The notes: a model not told the origin generated them from the letters alone. A stretch of DNA of 64,000 nucleotides from Rhodobiaceae bacterium (GCA_020637855.1 JACKJR010000001.1:496001-560000), one strand, 5' to 3'. Positions 42,641-51,664 are shown, numbered from the stretch's first letter. Numbers and translations: made by a program.

Positions 42641-43465
42641 TCACAGGAAGGCCAATATTTCGCGCAAGACCGCTTGCGGATTTTCAAGTTGCGGCAGATG
42701 ACCGGTGCCGGGCAAGGTGGCGAATTGCGCCTCCGGCATGAGGGCGTGTAACGCCTTGCCACGCGCAAGCGGGATCCAGGGATCATCCTCGCCCCAGACG
42801 ATCTTCACCGGGCAGCGCACGCTGCCGAACAACGGCTCGACTTCGGCGGTGTATTTCTCGTCGGCCTGCGCGAATTGCCGGTAGAAGCTCGGCGCGCCGT
42901 CCTCGGTGAGCCAGGGCGCGACGAGGTTTTCCCGATCCTCCGGCGCGATGTCGGAGATCAGCGCGCCGCCGATATAGGCATCGACAAGCGCGCGGTGGAT
43001 GTGCGGCGGCAGGCCCTGGAACGCGTCTACATGCCTGCCGACGTGTTCGAAGAACTCCGAGCCCCAGGGGCGCATGGCGACCACGTTCATCAGCACGTAG
43101 CGCTCGTAGTCGCACCCCAGCAGCAGATGCGCGCGCAGCGTTGTCGCACCGCCGAAGTCATGCGCCACGACGCGCGGGCGCGACAGGCCCCAGTGGGCGA
43201 GCATTTGCGCGAACACCTCGCCCTGAACGTCGAGCGATGTGCGCTGGCCGGGATGTTTCTCCGACTGGCCGTATCCCGGCATGTCGTACCAGTGCACCGT
43301 GAAGTTGTTGGCAAGTTCCGGGATGATCCTGTGCCAGGAATACGACGACCACGGCCAGCCGTGCGCCAGCACGAGAGCCGGCCCTTCGCCGGCGCGCCCG
43401 GCGGCGACCTCTCCGGCGCTTGTCGCAACCGTTTCGTCCAGTTTCCAGCCGTGCGGTTCGGTCAT
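42641..43465 (-). CDS. Alpha/beta hydrolase (epoxide hydrolase / haloacetate dehalogenase-like)
   Basis: The 274-residue enzyme has the oxyanion loop LVLAHGWPWSSYSWHRIIP near 32, nucleophile elbow VVAHDFGGATTLRAHLL with Asp as nucleophile near 101, and final histidine in LPGTGHLPQLENP near 256. An Asp nucleophile indicates the dehalogenase/epoxide hydrolase class. The start at 43465 begins MTEPHGWKLDETV; the open frame continues upstream through the LysE gene but is not coding there. It is 5 bp downstream of the exporter gene. Confidence 0.9.
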   Translation of the reverse strand: MTEPHGWKLDETVATSAGEVAAGRAGEGPALVLAHGWPWSSYSWHRIIPELANNFTVHWYDMPGYGQSEKHPGQRTSLDVQGEVFAQMLAHWGLSRPRVVAHDFGGATTLRAHLLLGCDYERYVLMNVVAMRPWGSEFFEHVGRHVDAFQGLPPHIHRALVDAYIGGALISDIAPEDRENLVAPWLTEDGAPSFYRQFAQADEKYTAEVEPLFGSVRCPVKIVWGEDDPWIPLARGKALHALMPEAQFATLPGTGHLPQLENPQAVLREILAFL

Positions 43466-43470
43466 GTCGG

Positions 43471-44091
43471 TTATCGCGCCAGCGCGGAACGGATCAGGGC
43501 GAAGCCCGCAGTCGCAAAGAGAGCTGCGACGACGCCCTCTATCCAGCGGCGGAACCGCTGGTATCCGGCCATGAAGCCCGGCAGCGAGAAGGCCATTGCG
43601 TAGGCGGTGTAGTTCGCGAACCCGAGCGCCATGCAGATTGCGGTGGCCAGCATCACCTGACCGCTGCCGCTGTCCGCGCCCATGCCCATCGACAGCGCCG
43701 CCATCCAGGCAACGACGGCCTTGGGGTTCGAGAGGTTGAGGATCAGGCCGCGCAGGAACCATTGGCCCTCGGCCATTGTGCGCGGACCCGACCCGGATGC
43801 GCGCAGTGCCGAACGGCCGGACTGGAAGGCGAGCCACAGGAGATAGAGCCCGCCGAGAATCTTGAGTGCCATGAGGAAGCGGACGGACCCTTGCAGGACG
43901 GCGCCCATGCCGGTCGCCGCGATCACGCCCCAGAACGCCAGTCCGAAGGCGAGGCCCGCGCCGAAAATCAGGCTGTTTCGCCGCCCGCGGCGCATCGCAA
44001 CGGTTGCCGTCGCGATGTTCGCAGGTCCCGGCGAAGCCGTGACGACCGCAAAGGCCAGGACGATCGAGAAAAGGCTCTCTGCGCTGAACAT
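43471..44091 (-). CDS. LysE/RhtB-family exporter
   Basis: The 206-residue membrane protein has about six helices, with VVTASPGPANIATATVAMRRG near residue 16 and LILNLSNPKAVVAWMAALS near 116, hallmarks of LysE/RhtB exporters. It probably exports amino acids or related metabolites. It lies 11 bp downstream of moeA and 5 bp upstream of the hydrolase gene, so all may share a transcript although no functional link is obvious. Confidence 0.92.
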   Translation of the reverse strand: MFSAESLFSIVLAFAVVTASPGPANIATATVAMRRGRRNSLIFGAGLAFGLAFWGVIAATGMGAVLQGSVRFLMALKILGGLYLLWLAFQSGRSALRASGSGPRTMAEGQWFLRGLILNLSNPKAVVAWMAALSMGMGADSGSGQVMLATAICMALGFANYTAYAMAFSLPGFMAGYQRFRRWIEGVVAALFATAGFALIRSALAR

Positions 44092-44102
44092 GGCCGTGCT
44101 CC

Positions 44103-45386
44103 CTATAACCCAAGTTCGCCGAACGGGATGAAGGCGACCGGCTCGCCACGGGTAACGCTCGTGGCGTCCTCGGGGATCTCGATCAGTCCGTCTGCGGCGC
44201 GCAGGCCCGTGATCAGCCCCGATCCGTCGCGGGCGAACTTGTCGACGTTGAGCCCGTCGGGCCCCGGCGTCAGCAGCCCGCGCAGGAACTCGCGCCGGTC
44301 CGGCTTCTTCTTCGGTATCTCGAAGGCCGCCGGCAGCATGAAGCGGCGCGGCTCGCTCCACCGCGCCCCGCCAAGCGCCAGCAGCGCCGGGCGCACATAG
44401 AGCAGGAAGCAGACGAAGGCGGCGACCGGATTACCGGGAAGCCCGAAGACGACGGTGTCGCCAATCTGGCCCATCGCCATCGGCCGGCCCGGCTTGATCG
44501 CGATCTGCCACAGGTGCCTTTTTCCCAGCTTGTCGAGGCTCTCGATCAGATGATCTTCCTCGCCGCGGCTGGCACCGCCCGAGGTGATGATGACGTCCGC
44601 CGTCCGCTCCGCCTTCGACAGCGCATCGCGCATCGCTTTGCCTGTATCAGGGAGTATGCCGAGATCGTTGACCTCGACAGGGAGCGAGGAGAGCAGCGAC
44701 GTCAGCAGCGGGCGGTTGGCGTCATAGACCCCGCCGTCGCCGAGCTCGGTTCCCGCTTCGGCGATCTCGTCGCCCGACGAGAAGACCGCCACTTTCAGCT
44801 TCGAAAAGACACTTAAGCTTCCGTGGCCGATGGAGGCGGCAGCGGCGATGTCCTGCGGCCGCAGGCGCTGGCCCGGATCGATCAGGGTTGCGCCCTCGGC
44901 GAGGTCCTCGCCGGCGCGGCGGCGGTTGGCGCCGGGCTTGACGCCGGCTGGAATGGTGACCTGCGTCAGTTCGCCGATCTCGTCGGATGCGGCCGCCTCG
45001 CAGTCCTCCTGCATGACGACCGTGTCGGCGCCCGCCGGCATCGGCGCGCCGGTGAAGATGCGCGCGGCGGACTTCTCCGGCAGCGGCTCGTTCGCCGGAT
45101 GGCCGGCAGCAACGCGCATGGCGACGAACAGGCTCGTGTCGGCGTCCGCGTTGAGATCGGCATGACGCACCGCGTAGCCGTCGACGGCGGAATTGTCGAA
45201 GGCGGGAACGTTGCGGGGCGCGCGTACGTCGTTTGCCGCGACACGGCCGGTCGCCGCGCCGAGCGGCACGTCCTCCGGCGTCGCCACGTTAGCCAGGCGC
45301 TCGCGCAGGATCGCCAGAACCTCGTCATGGCGCAGCCGGTCCTTGTCGTGCAGGAAGCAGTCGTCGAGAAGCTTTTTGGCAGTCAT
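44103..45386 (-). CDS. moeA: Molybdopterin molybdenumtransferase MoeA
   Basis: Inserts molybdenum into adenylylated molybdopterin. The 427-residue protein has VPAFDNSAVDGYAVRHADL near 61, RIFTGAPMPAGADTVVMQED near 110, PGANRRRAGEDL, SSGDEIAEAG, TSGGASRGEEDH (MoCF domain) and FGLPGNPVAAFVCF. Length and order match the family. Its ATG overlaps the mobB stop (ATGA), so mobA-mobB-moeA form one translationally coupled operon feeding cofactor to enzymes such as the formate dehydrogenase at 56968. Confidence 0.96.
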   Translation of the reverse strand: MTAKKLLDDCFLHDKDRLRHDEVLAILRERLANVATPEDVPLGAATGRVAANDVRAPRNVPAFDNSAVDGYAVRHADLNADADTSLFVAMRVAAGHPANEPLPEKSAARIFTGAPMPAGADTVVMQEDCEAAASDEIGELTQVTIPAGVKPGANRRRAGEDLAEGATLIDPGQRLRPQDIAAAASIGHGSLSVFSKLKVAVFSSGDEIAEAGTELGDGGVYDANRPLLTSLLSSLPVEVNDLGILPDTGKAMRDALSKAERTADVIITSGGASRGEEDHLIESLDKLGKRHLWQIAIKPGRPMAMGQIGDTVVFGLPGNPVAAFVCFLLYVRPALLALGGARWSEPRRFMLPAAFEIPKKKPDRREFLRGLLTPGPDGLNVDKFARDGSGLITGLRAADGLIEIPEDATSVTRGEPVAFIPFGELGL

Positions 45387-45943
45387 CAGGCTTCGACCTT
45401 CGCGCCGCCTGCGCGCGCAGGCAAGCGGCAATGCGCGAGGACGAAATCACAAATGGAAGCGATGTCGTCGATCTGGAAGACCGGAACGTTCTTCGGGTTG
45501 GTGCCATCGGCGGCTCCGCCGGTATCCGAGGCTATGCCCACGATGTTGGCGTCGGCTAGCGTCAGCGGCTCGCCCTTGCGCGCGTCCGCCCGGCGGCACT
45601 CGATCTTCGGATGCGCCTCGCGCTTGTAGCCCTCGACGATGACGATGTCGCAGGGGGAAAGCCGGGCGATCACCTCGTCCATGGAGGGTTCGGCCTCGTC
45701 GCGCAGCTCGTGCATGATCGCCCAGCGCGCCCCGCCGACAATGGCCGTTTCGCGCGCGCCCGCTTCACGGTGGCGGAAACTGTCCGTGCCCGGCGTATCG
45801 ATGTCGAACTTGTGGTGCGCGTGCTTGACCGAGGCGACGGCAAAGCCGCGCGCGGTCAGCTCTGCGATGATGCGCTCGGTCAGCGTCGTCTTGCCGGAAT
45901 TCTTCCAGCCGGTCACGCCGAAGACGGGAGGAGACTTGGTCAT
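45386..45943 (-). CDS. mobB: Molybdopterin-guanine dinucleotide biosynthesis protein B
   Basis: GTP-binding accessory protein for conversion of Mo-molybdopterin to the guanine dinucleotide form. The 185-residue sequence has the P-loop FGVTGWKNSGKTTLTERII near 8-27, VKHAHHKFDID and a Walker B-like IVIVEGYKRE. It lies between mobA (17 bp upstream) and moeA (4-bp overlap). Confidence 0.95.
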   Translation of the reverse strand: MTKSPPVFGVTGWKNSGKTTLTERIIAELTARGFAVASVKHAHHKFDIDTPGTDSFRHREAGARETAIVGGARWAIMHELRDEAEPSMDEVIARLSPCDIVIVEGYKREAHPKIECRRADARKGEPLTLADANIVGIASDTGGAADGTNPKNVPVFQIDDIASICDFVLAHCRLPARAGGAKVEA

Positions 45944-45960
45944 GGGAAAATCAATAGGAC

Positions 45961-46659
45961 TTAGACGCCCGCTACCGCAAGCTGTTCGGCAACACTGATC
46001 TCTTCAGGTGTGTTGATGTTGAAGAACGGGTCGAGCGGCTCGGTCCCGGTCTCAAGCATCGGAAAGTCGACGGTGGTGTTGTCGTGCCGGTCGACCCAGA
46101 CGAGCACCTTGCGCGTCTCACCCGCCGTCAGGAAGGCGTCGAGGTCATCTGCGAGCGAAACGGGCCAGAGCCCGATAACCGGGTGCGCGCGGCCATTGGA
46201 CGAGGCCAGCACGATGCGGTCTTTACCATCGGCGGCTTCAAGCAGCCTGGATACGAGATCGCGCGGGAAAAACGGCGTGTCGCCAGCCACGCTGACGATA
46301 TAGCGCGGGTGAAGTTTGACCGGCGCAGGATCAGCAAAAGTGGAAGCCGGTTTTGCGCCCGGATCCTGCGCCAAAGCAAAAGAGGACGCCCAGCGTAATC
46401 CCGCCAGCACGCCCGCCAGAGGCCCCGCGAAACCCTCGATTGGGTCCGCTACCACGGTCAGCCCGTATGCTGCGAAGCGCGCCGGATCGCCATTGGCGTT
46501 GAGCACGAGGCTGCCCACCTGCGGTTTCAGCCGGTCGATGACGCGGCTCAGCATCGGCGCGCCCGCGACGCTCAGCAGCGTCTTGTCGCCGCCGCCCATG
46601 CGCCGCGACAGGCCGCCGGCGAGGACGACGCCTGCGACTGAGTCACTGACGCTGTTCAA
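45961..46659 (-). CDS. mobA: Molybdenum cofactor guanylyltransferase, with a palindrome-encoded insert
   Basis: Transfers GMP to Mo-molybdopterin. The 232-residue protein starts VVLAGGLSRRMGGGDKTLL near residue 10 and has DPIEGFAGPLAGVLAGLRWA, VAGDTPFFP and FFNINTPEEI. The likely start is the TTG at 46659, with GAGG upstream; no ATG fits before the glycine-rich loop. Between GLRWA and the VAGDTPFF motif there are about 29 residues instead of the usual 10 or so; part of this (ALAQDPGAKPASTFADPAP) is encoded by the dispersed palindrome at 46322-46372, in frame. The insert lies before the metal-binding Asp and is probably tolerated on the surface. Confidence 0.93.
   Translation of the reverse strand: MNSVSDSVAGVVLAGGLSRRMGGGDKTLLSVAGAPMLSRVIDRLKPQVGSLVLNANGDPARFAAYGLTVVADPIEGFAGPLAGVLAGLRWASSFALAQDPGAKPASTFADPAPVKLHPRYIVSVAGDTPFFPRDLVSRLLEAADGKDRIVLASSNGRAHPVIGLWPVSLADDLDAFLTAGETRKVLVWVDRHDNTTVDFPMLETGTEPLDPFFNINTPEEISVAEQLAVAGV
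46322..46372. repeat. Dispersed palindrome inserted in frame inside mobA
   Basis: Arms GGCGCAGGATC and GGATCCTGCGCC flank the core CAAAAGTGGAAGCCGGTTTTG, nearly the same as in the intergenic copies at 20468 and 50651. It is 51 bp, a multiple of three, and is translated as part of MobA on the minus strand without a stop. Confidence 0.85.
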
Positions 46660-46713
46660 GATGCAATCCTCGCCAGTTCAACTGTTCTGATAACCATTCG
46701 CTTCTGCGGTTTA

Positions 46714-46846
46714 CTGGATTCCGGCTTTCGCCGGAATGACGTTGGAGATTGTTTCGGGCGGCACCAACACACTCTCCGTCATTCCGGCGGTCAAGAGGCG
46801 AGGAGTGCCATAGGCACGACAGGGAAGCAAAGAAGCCGGAATTCAG
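46714..46846. repeat. Composite inverted-repeat unit 1 (CTGGATTCCGG...CCGGAATTCAG ends)
   Basis: The left part is the hairpin CTGGATTCCGGCTTTCGCCGGAATGACG (split here: CTGGATTCCGG, CTTTCG, CCGGAATGACG). The right part, 46778-46846, starts CGTCATTCCGGC and ends GCCGGAATTCAG, but the loop is replaced by about 44 bp (CAAGAGGCGAGGAGTGCC onward). The two parts are inverted relative to each other, so the whole unit has MITE-like ends. It lies between mobA and fdhD. Compare 48051-48236 and 48566-48698. Confidence 0.8.
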
Positions 46847-46875
46847 AATAGGTCAGCATCAACTGTGCCGTCAGC

Positions 46876-47859
46876 CTAATCATCCCCTTCGCCCTTCCTG
46901 CGGTGCTTCTTGTCCTCGCCTTCGTCGTAGGAAGCGTCGGCATCGAACTCGATGCGGTCTTCGCCGGCAACGGCGAGGAAGCGTTTTCCCCGCGCGCGCC
47001 CGATCAGCGTCAGCCCCGCCTGTTTGGCAAGCTCAACGCCCCAGGCGGTGAAGCCCGAGCGCGAGACAAGGATCGGGATGCCCATCATCACCGTCTTGAT
47101 GACCATCTCCGAGGTCAGCCGCCCGGTGGTGTAGAAGATCTTGTTGGCAGGCTCCGCCCTGTTCATGAACATCCAGCCTGCTATCTTGTCGACGGCGTTG
47201 TGGCGGCCGACATCCTCCATGTAGACGAGCGGACGGTCAGCCTCGCACAGCACGCAGCCGTGGATCGCGCCGGCGGTCAGATAGAGGCTCGGCGCGGTGT
47301 TGATCTTTTTGGTCAGTGCATAGAGCCACGAGGTCTTGAGCTTCGCAGTCCTCGGCAGCGAGATACTCTCGAAGCTCTCCATCACATCGCCGAATACGGT
47401 GCCCTGCGCGCAGCCCGAGGTGCGGACCTTCTTCTTCATCTTGTCTTCGTAGTCGGTGGCGCGCTCAGTCCGCACGACAACGACGCCGAGGTCGTCGTCG
47501 TGATCGATGCCGGTGATGACATCGTCGGCGCGCAGCATGTTCTGGTTGAGCAGATAGCCGACGGCGAGCAGGTCGGGATGGTCGCCGATGGTCATCATGG
47601 TGACGACTTCCTGCGCGTTGAGGAACAGCGTCAGCGCGCGCTCCTGCACGACACGGGTGTCAACCCGCGTTCCCGTATGATCTATTCCTGAAACAGCTGC
47701 CGACAGCGCCGGATCGTCCGGGTTGGGCGCGACGATAAACTCACCAGTGAGGCTGTCACTAGCGACCTCACCAGCAGCCTCGCCACTTGTGTCCACACCA
47801 CCCTTCGCCTTTGTCACCGCCTCACCGGCCATGTCCGTCCCGCTGTTGCTCGCACTCAT
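46876..47859 (-). CDS. fdhD: Formate dehydrogenase accessory sulfurtransferase FdhD
   Basis: Transfers sulfur from a cysteine desulfurase to the molybdenum cofactor of formate dehydrogenase. The 327-residue protein has VDTRVVQERALTLFLN, GYLLNQNMLRADD, EDVGRHNAVDKIAGW and TTGRLTSEMVIK, all family motifs. At the active loop it reads TSGCAQGT with a single cysteine (Cys150) where E. coli FdhD has a CXXC. The N-terminal 45 residues are low-complexity, so a later start is possible. The target FDH is encoded in the same region (56968-62175). Confidence 0.94.
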   Translation of the reverse strand: MSASNSGTDMAGEAVTKAKGGVDTSGEAAGEVASDSLTGEFIVAPNPDDPALSAAVSGIDHTGTRVDTRVVQERALTLFLNAQEVVTMMTIGDHPDLLAVGYLLNQNMLRADDVITGIDHDDDLGVVVVRTERATDYEDKMKKKVRTSGCAQGTVFGDVMESFESISLPRTAKLKTSWLYALTKKINTAPSLYLTAGAIHGCVLCEADRPLVYMEDVGRHNAVDKIAGWMFMNRAEPANKIFYTTGRLTSEMVIKTVMMGIPILVSRSGFTAWGVELAKQAGLTLIGRARGKRFLAVAGEDRIEFDADASYDEGEDKKHRRKGEGDD

Positions 47860-48262
47860 GCGCCAACAGATAGACCGGGGAGGGGGGGAGGGGAAGGGAG
47901 GTGGGAATGGAAGAGGCGGATGTTTTCGTCTGCTGGGCTGGCGTATGGACCCCGGATCACGCGCTTGTGCTAGTGGCACCGCGCTGTCCGGGGTGACGAC
48001 CTGTGGGTTGATTTATCGGATGCCTGGCAAATGGCGGCGTAACATCAAGACTGGATTCCGGCTTTCGCCGGAATGACGTTGGAGGTTGGCTGCGACGGTT
48101 CCAACATAAGCAAGCCGCAATGGCGTCGGAGGTTGTGTTCAACGGCTCCACGACAACGCAAGCCGGGGCTGCGGTGGGGATTGTCTGCAACGCTCACAAC
48201 ACACTCGCCGTCATTCCGGCGAAAGCCGGAATCCAGTTCTTAAAATCATCCCTCCGTCTGCG
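47860..48262. other. Gene-free region holding composite repeat 2
   Basis: About 400 bp upstream of fdhD. It contains a purine-rich tract (GGGGAGGGGGGGAGGGG near 47878-47895) and the repeat unit at 48051-48236. The fdhD promoter should lie near 47870-47960. I see no convincing gene. Confidence 0.5.
48051..48236. repeat. Composite inverted-repeat unit 2
   Basis: Starts with CTGGATTCCGG/CTTTCG/CCGGAATGACG at 48051-48078 and ends with the reverse complement, CGTCATTCCGG/CGAAAG/CCGGAATCCAG, at 48209-48236. The ends are perfect 28-bp inverted repeats; the 130-bp interior differs from units 1 and 3. The GIY-YIG gene begins 27 bp to its right. Confidence 0.85.
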
Positions 48263-48553
48263 TCAGACAATATCGTCAGCGAGGTCGCGCCAGTCCGGAT
48301 TGTCTTTCTCAATCAGTTCCAGTTTCCACTGACGCTGCCATTCCTTGATGCGATTCTCGCGCAGAATGGCTTGCTCCATGGTGTCGTGCATTTCGAACCA
48401 GACAAGGAAACGCACGCCATATTTGCCCGCGAAGCCGTCAGTATCGCCCTGACGATGCTGATATAGGCGTTTGGGCAGGTCGCTGGTCACGCCAGTGTAT
48501 AGCGTGCCGTTGCGCTTCGACGCGAGGATGTAGACGCAAGGGCGTTTTTCCAT
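48263..48553 (-). CDS. Small GIY-YIG nuclease-domain protein
   Basis: The 96-residue protein is almost entirely one GIY-YIG domain: CVYILASKRNGTLYTGVTSDL (the VYIL...YTG pair replacing GIY-YIG), then RLYQHR with the catalytic Arg region and AILRENRIKEWQRQWK with the metal-binding Glu. It is the common UPF0213-like type. It is flanked on both sides by members of one inverted-repeat family (48051-48236 and 48566-48698), which suggests the nuclease and repeats are linked. Cellular role unknown. Confidence 0.9.
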   Translation of the reverse strand: MEKRPCVYILASKRNGTLYTGVTSDLPKRLYQHRQGDTDGFAGKYGVRFLVWFEMHDTMEQAILRENRIKEWQRQWKLELIEKDNPDWRDLADDIV

Positions 48554-48565
48554 CTGATCTAATTA

Positions 48566-48698
48566 CTGGATTCCGGCTTTCGCCGGAATGACGGTGAGTG
48601 TGATTGTGTCGTGGCGTCTCATCTCCAACGTCATTCCGGCAATCAAGAGGCGAGGAGTGCCGTAGGCACGACAGGGAAGCAATAAAGCCGGAATCCAG
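48566..48698. repeat. Composite inverted-repeat unit 3
   Basis: Starts with the same 28-bp hairpin (48566-48593) and ends with the long version CGTCATTCCGGC ... GCCGGAATCCAG at 48629-48698. The roughly 44-bp loop insertion is almost identical to that in unit 1 (CGAGGAGTGCCGTAGGCACG core), with only a few changes over 69 bp, so units 1 and 3 are recent copies or are being homogenised. Confidence 0.85.
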
Positions 48699-48824
48699 AT
48701 TCCTGAATAAAGGTCTTGGGTCGCTTCAAACACTTTCACCAGCGAGAGCACCCCAACCCGCATTGCCTCTGTTCCCTGACCCGACTAGAAATGCGGCCAA
48801 CAAGGAACAAAGGGAACGCCACAC

Positions 48825-49028
48825 ATGTTCGACGCTCTCAACAAATACGGCCTGCCGGCGAAATACGCGATCCTGATCGGGGCAGCATCCGTGATCGCCG
48901 TCTTCATCCTGAACCTGAAGGACCCGGGCGCCATGACGCTGGGCGGCTATGCCTATACCGGGCTTCTCGGGGTGATCTTCGGCGCGGCTGCCGGCTACAT
49001 GCGCCAGCTTCGCGGCATGACGCGCTAA
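48825..49028 (+). CDS. Small two-helix membrane protein, paralogue A
   Basis: The 67-residue protein starts MFDALNKYGLPAKYAILIGA and has two hydrophobic segments (YAILIGAASVIAVFIL and YAYTGLLGVIFGAAAGY). It shares with 49200-49412 the N-terminal pattern LN-x2-GLPAKYA and a C-terminal GY-x-R. The two are tandem paralogues separated by palindromes and lie upstream of apbC. No function known; a Gly-rich second helix suggests a tightly packed hairpin. Confidence 0.7.
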   Translation: MFDALNKYGLPAKYAILIGAASVIAVFILNLKDPGAMTLGGYAYTGLLGVIFGAAAGYMRQLRGMTR

Positions 49029-49069
49029 ATCTCGAGGGGCATGAAATTCTCGACTTCGAGGAATGATCG

Positions 49070-49117
49070 CGCGCATGTTCCCGAAAAGTGGGAACCGGTT
49101 TTCGGATAAGAACATGC
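49070..49117. repeat. Dispersed palindrome with GAAAAGTGGGAACCGGTTTTC core
   Basis: Arms CGCATGTTC and GAACATGCG enclose CCGAAAAGTGGGAACCGGTTTTCGG. It is the clearest copy of the family in the window, lying between the two small membrane-protein genes. Confidence 0.8.
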
Positions 49118-49131
49118 GGCAAGAATAAGGG

Positions 49132-49173
49132 CCGCGCGCATAGACCCAAAAAGTTGCAGACTTTTTGGATCAG
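49132..49173. repeat. Dispersed palindrome, AAAAGTTGCAGACTTTTT variant
   Basis: Arms GCGCATAG and CTATGCGG enclose CCAAAAAGTTGCAGACTTTTTGG, matching the variant at 19804. It lies 15 bp after the previous palindrome, so the two types are adjacent here. Confidence 0.7.
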
Positions 49174-49199
49174 GCTATGCGGCAAGGATAAAGGAGCAC

Positions 49200-49412
49200 A
49201 TGCGACGAATGTTCAACAGCCTGAATCGTCTCGGCCTGCCGGCCAAATACGCCGTTCTCTATTCCGCGGGCGCGGTGATCTTTCTCTTCATCTGGAACAT
49301 GGTGGGCGCGGGAACCGGCGAGCCGATGGTCTATCCGATCGCCGTCGTGCTCGGCGCCGTCTGGGGCGCGGGCAAGGGCTACCTGCGCAAGAAGCAGGGG
49401 TTAAACAGCTAA
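49200..49412 (+). CDS. Small two-helix membrane protein, paralogue B
   Basis: The 70-residue protein begins MRRMFNSLNRLGLPAKYAV and has two hydrophobic segments (YSAGAVIFLFIWNMV and YPIAVVLGAVWGAGKGY). An AAGGAG site precedes the ATG. It is paralogous to 48825-49028 (shared LN-x2-GLPAKYA, LG-x6-GY). It ends 72 bp before apbC. Unknown role; conservation of the pair suggests both are real genes. Confidence 0.72.
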   Translation: MRRMFNSLNRLGLPAKYAVLYSAGAVIFLFIWNMVGAGTGEPMVYPIAVVLGAVWGAGKGYLRKKQGLNS

Positions 49413-49484
49413 ACCTGTTTGACGTGCATTCCCGCTCTCTTATCTAACGCGGCAAGAGCCAATCCATAATTTTACGGGGACGAC

Positions 49485-50650
<1,166 letters not shown>

Positions 50651-50651
<1 letters not shown>

Positions 50652-50699
50652 CGAAGGCTCAGGAAAAGTGGGAACCGGTTTTCCGCCCGGAGCCTTCGC
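50651..50699. repeat. Dispersed palindrome after apbC
   Basis: Arms GCGAAGGCT and AGCCTTCGC enclose GAAAAGTGGGAACCGGTTTTC and CGCCCGG. It starts at the last base of the apbC stop and may act as its 3' hairpin. Confidence 0.8.
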
Positions 50700-50716
50700 C
50701 AGAAAAGAGTAGAAGC

Positions 50717-51664
50717 CTAGGCTTTCAAAGCCGCCTGCAGCCTCCGCATCTTCACTCGCTCGCGATAGATAACGAACAGGCCGCTGGAGACGATCAGCGC
50801 GATGCCTGCAAGGCGCAACAGGCCCGGCACGTCGCCCCAGATGAAGTATCCCAGCACGAACGCCCACACGATGATCGAGTAGCGGAACAGCGCGACGACG
50901 GAAAGCTCGCCGGTGCGCATGGCGTCGGTGATGAAGTAATAGCCGAGTGACAGGAACGCGGCGGCCGCGCTCAGGATCGCGATTTCGCGCGCATCCGGCC
51001 AGCGCGTAAAGCCGTCGATCAGCACCATGGCCGCCCCCATGCCCATCGCCGCGAACATGGTCGCGAAGGTCACCATCACCGTCGGTACGTCACGGCTGAT
51101 ATAGCGGTTTGAGAGATCGCGCAGGGCGATGAAGCCGAGCGCCGCTACGGCGTAGAGCGCGTTGGCGTCGAAACCTTCCATGCCCGGCTGCACCACCATC
51201 AGCATGCCGACGAAGCCGCAGGCAATCGCGCTCCAGCGCCGCCAGCCGACCTTTTCCTTGAACAGGAAAGCCGCGATCACCGTCATCACCAGCGGCATGG
51301 CTTGCAGGATCGCGGTCGCATTGGCGATCGGCATGGCGAGCAGGGCCGTGAGATAGAGCAGCGTAGCGAACCATTCCCCGACGATGCGTCCGCCAAGTGG
51401 TTTCCAGGCGCTGCGCGGGATCGGTTTGACTTGCCGCATGGCGGCAGCCAGTGCGGCAAGCATCACGCTGGCGATCATGCCGCGCACGAAGATGATCATG
51501 CCGAGCGGCAGCGTCTCGCCAGCGAGCTTGACGCAGGCATCGTTGGCGATGAATCCGAACATCGCAACCAGCATCGAGGCAATGCCGCGCCGGTTTTCGC
51601 TCAGGATCGTGGCAGCGGCTGAGGCTGCTGGCGCGTCTGATTGCGCGTCGGACATGGCAGGCAT
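50717..51664 (-). CDS. EamA/DMT-superfamily transporter
   Basis: The 315-residue membrane protein has about ten transmembrane helices, with LVAMFGFIANDACVKLAGETLPLG near the start and SIIVWAFVLGYFIWGDVPG near the end. The ligand is unknown. ATGs at 51664 and 51655 are both possible and neither has a strong ribosome site. It is convergent with apbC, with a palindrome between them, and is followed upstream by the MFS gene on the same strand. Confidence 0.9.
   Translation of the reverse strand: MPAMSDAQSDAPAASAAATILSENRRGIASMLVAMFGFIANDACVKLAGETLPLGMIIFVRGMIASVMLAALAAAMRQVKPIPRSAWKPLGGRIVGEWFATLLYLTALLAMPIANATAILQAMPLVMTVIAAFLFKEKVGWRRWSAIACGFVGMLMVVQPGMEGFDANALYAVAALGFIALRDLSNRYISRDVPTVMVTFATMFAAMGMGAAMVLIDGFTRWPDAREIAILSAAAAFLSLGYYFITDAMRTGELSVVALFRYSIIVWAFVLGYFIWGDVPGLLRLAGIALIVSSGLFVIYRERVKMRRLQAALKA

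Noticed and set aside
42641..44149. A 502-codon frame joining the hydrolase to sequence in the LysE gene
   Set aside because: The hydrolase begins at 43465; the upstream part is a shadow of the exporter gene, so it is not a fusion protein.
46714..48698. CRISPR-like array from the repeated ATTCCGGC...GCCGGAAT sequences
   Set aside because: Copies alternate in orientation, spacing is irregular, a gene lies between them and no cas gene is present; they are palindromic interspersed repeats.
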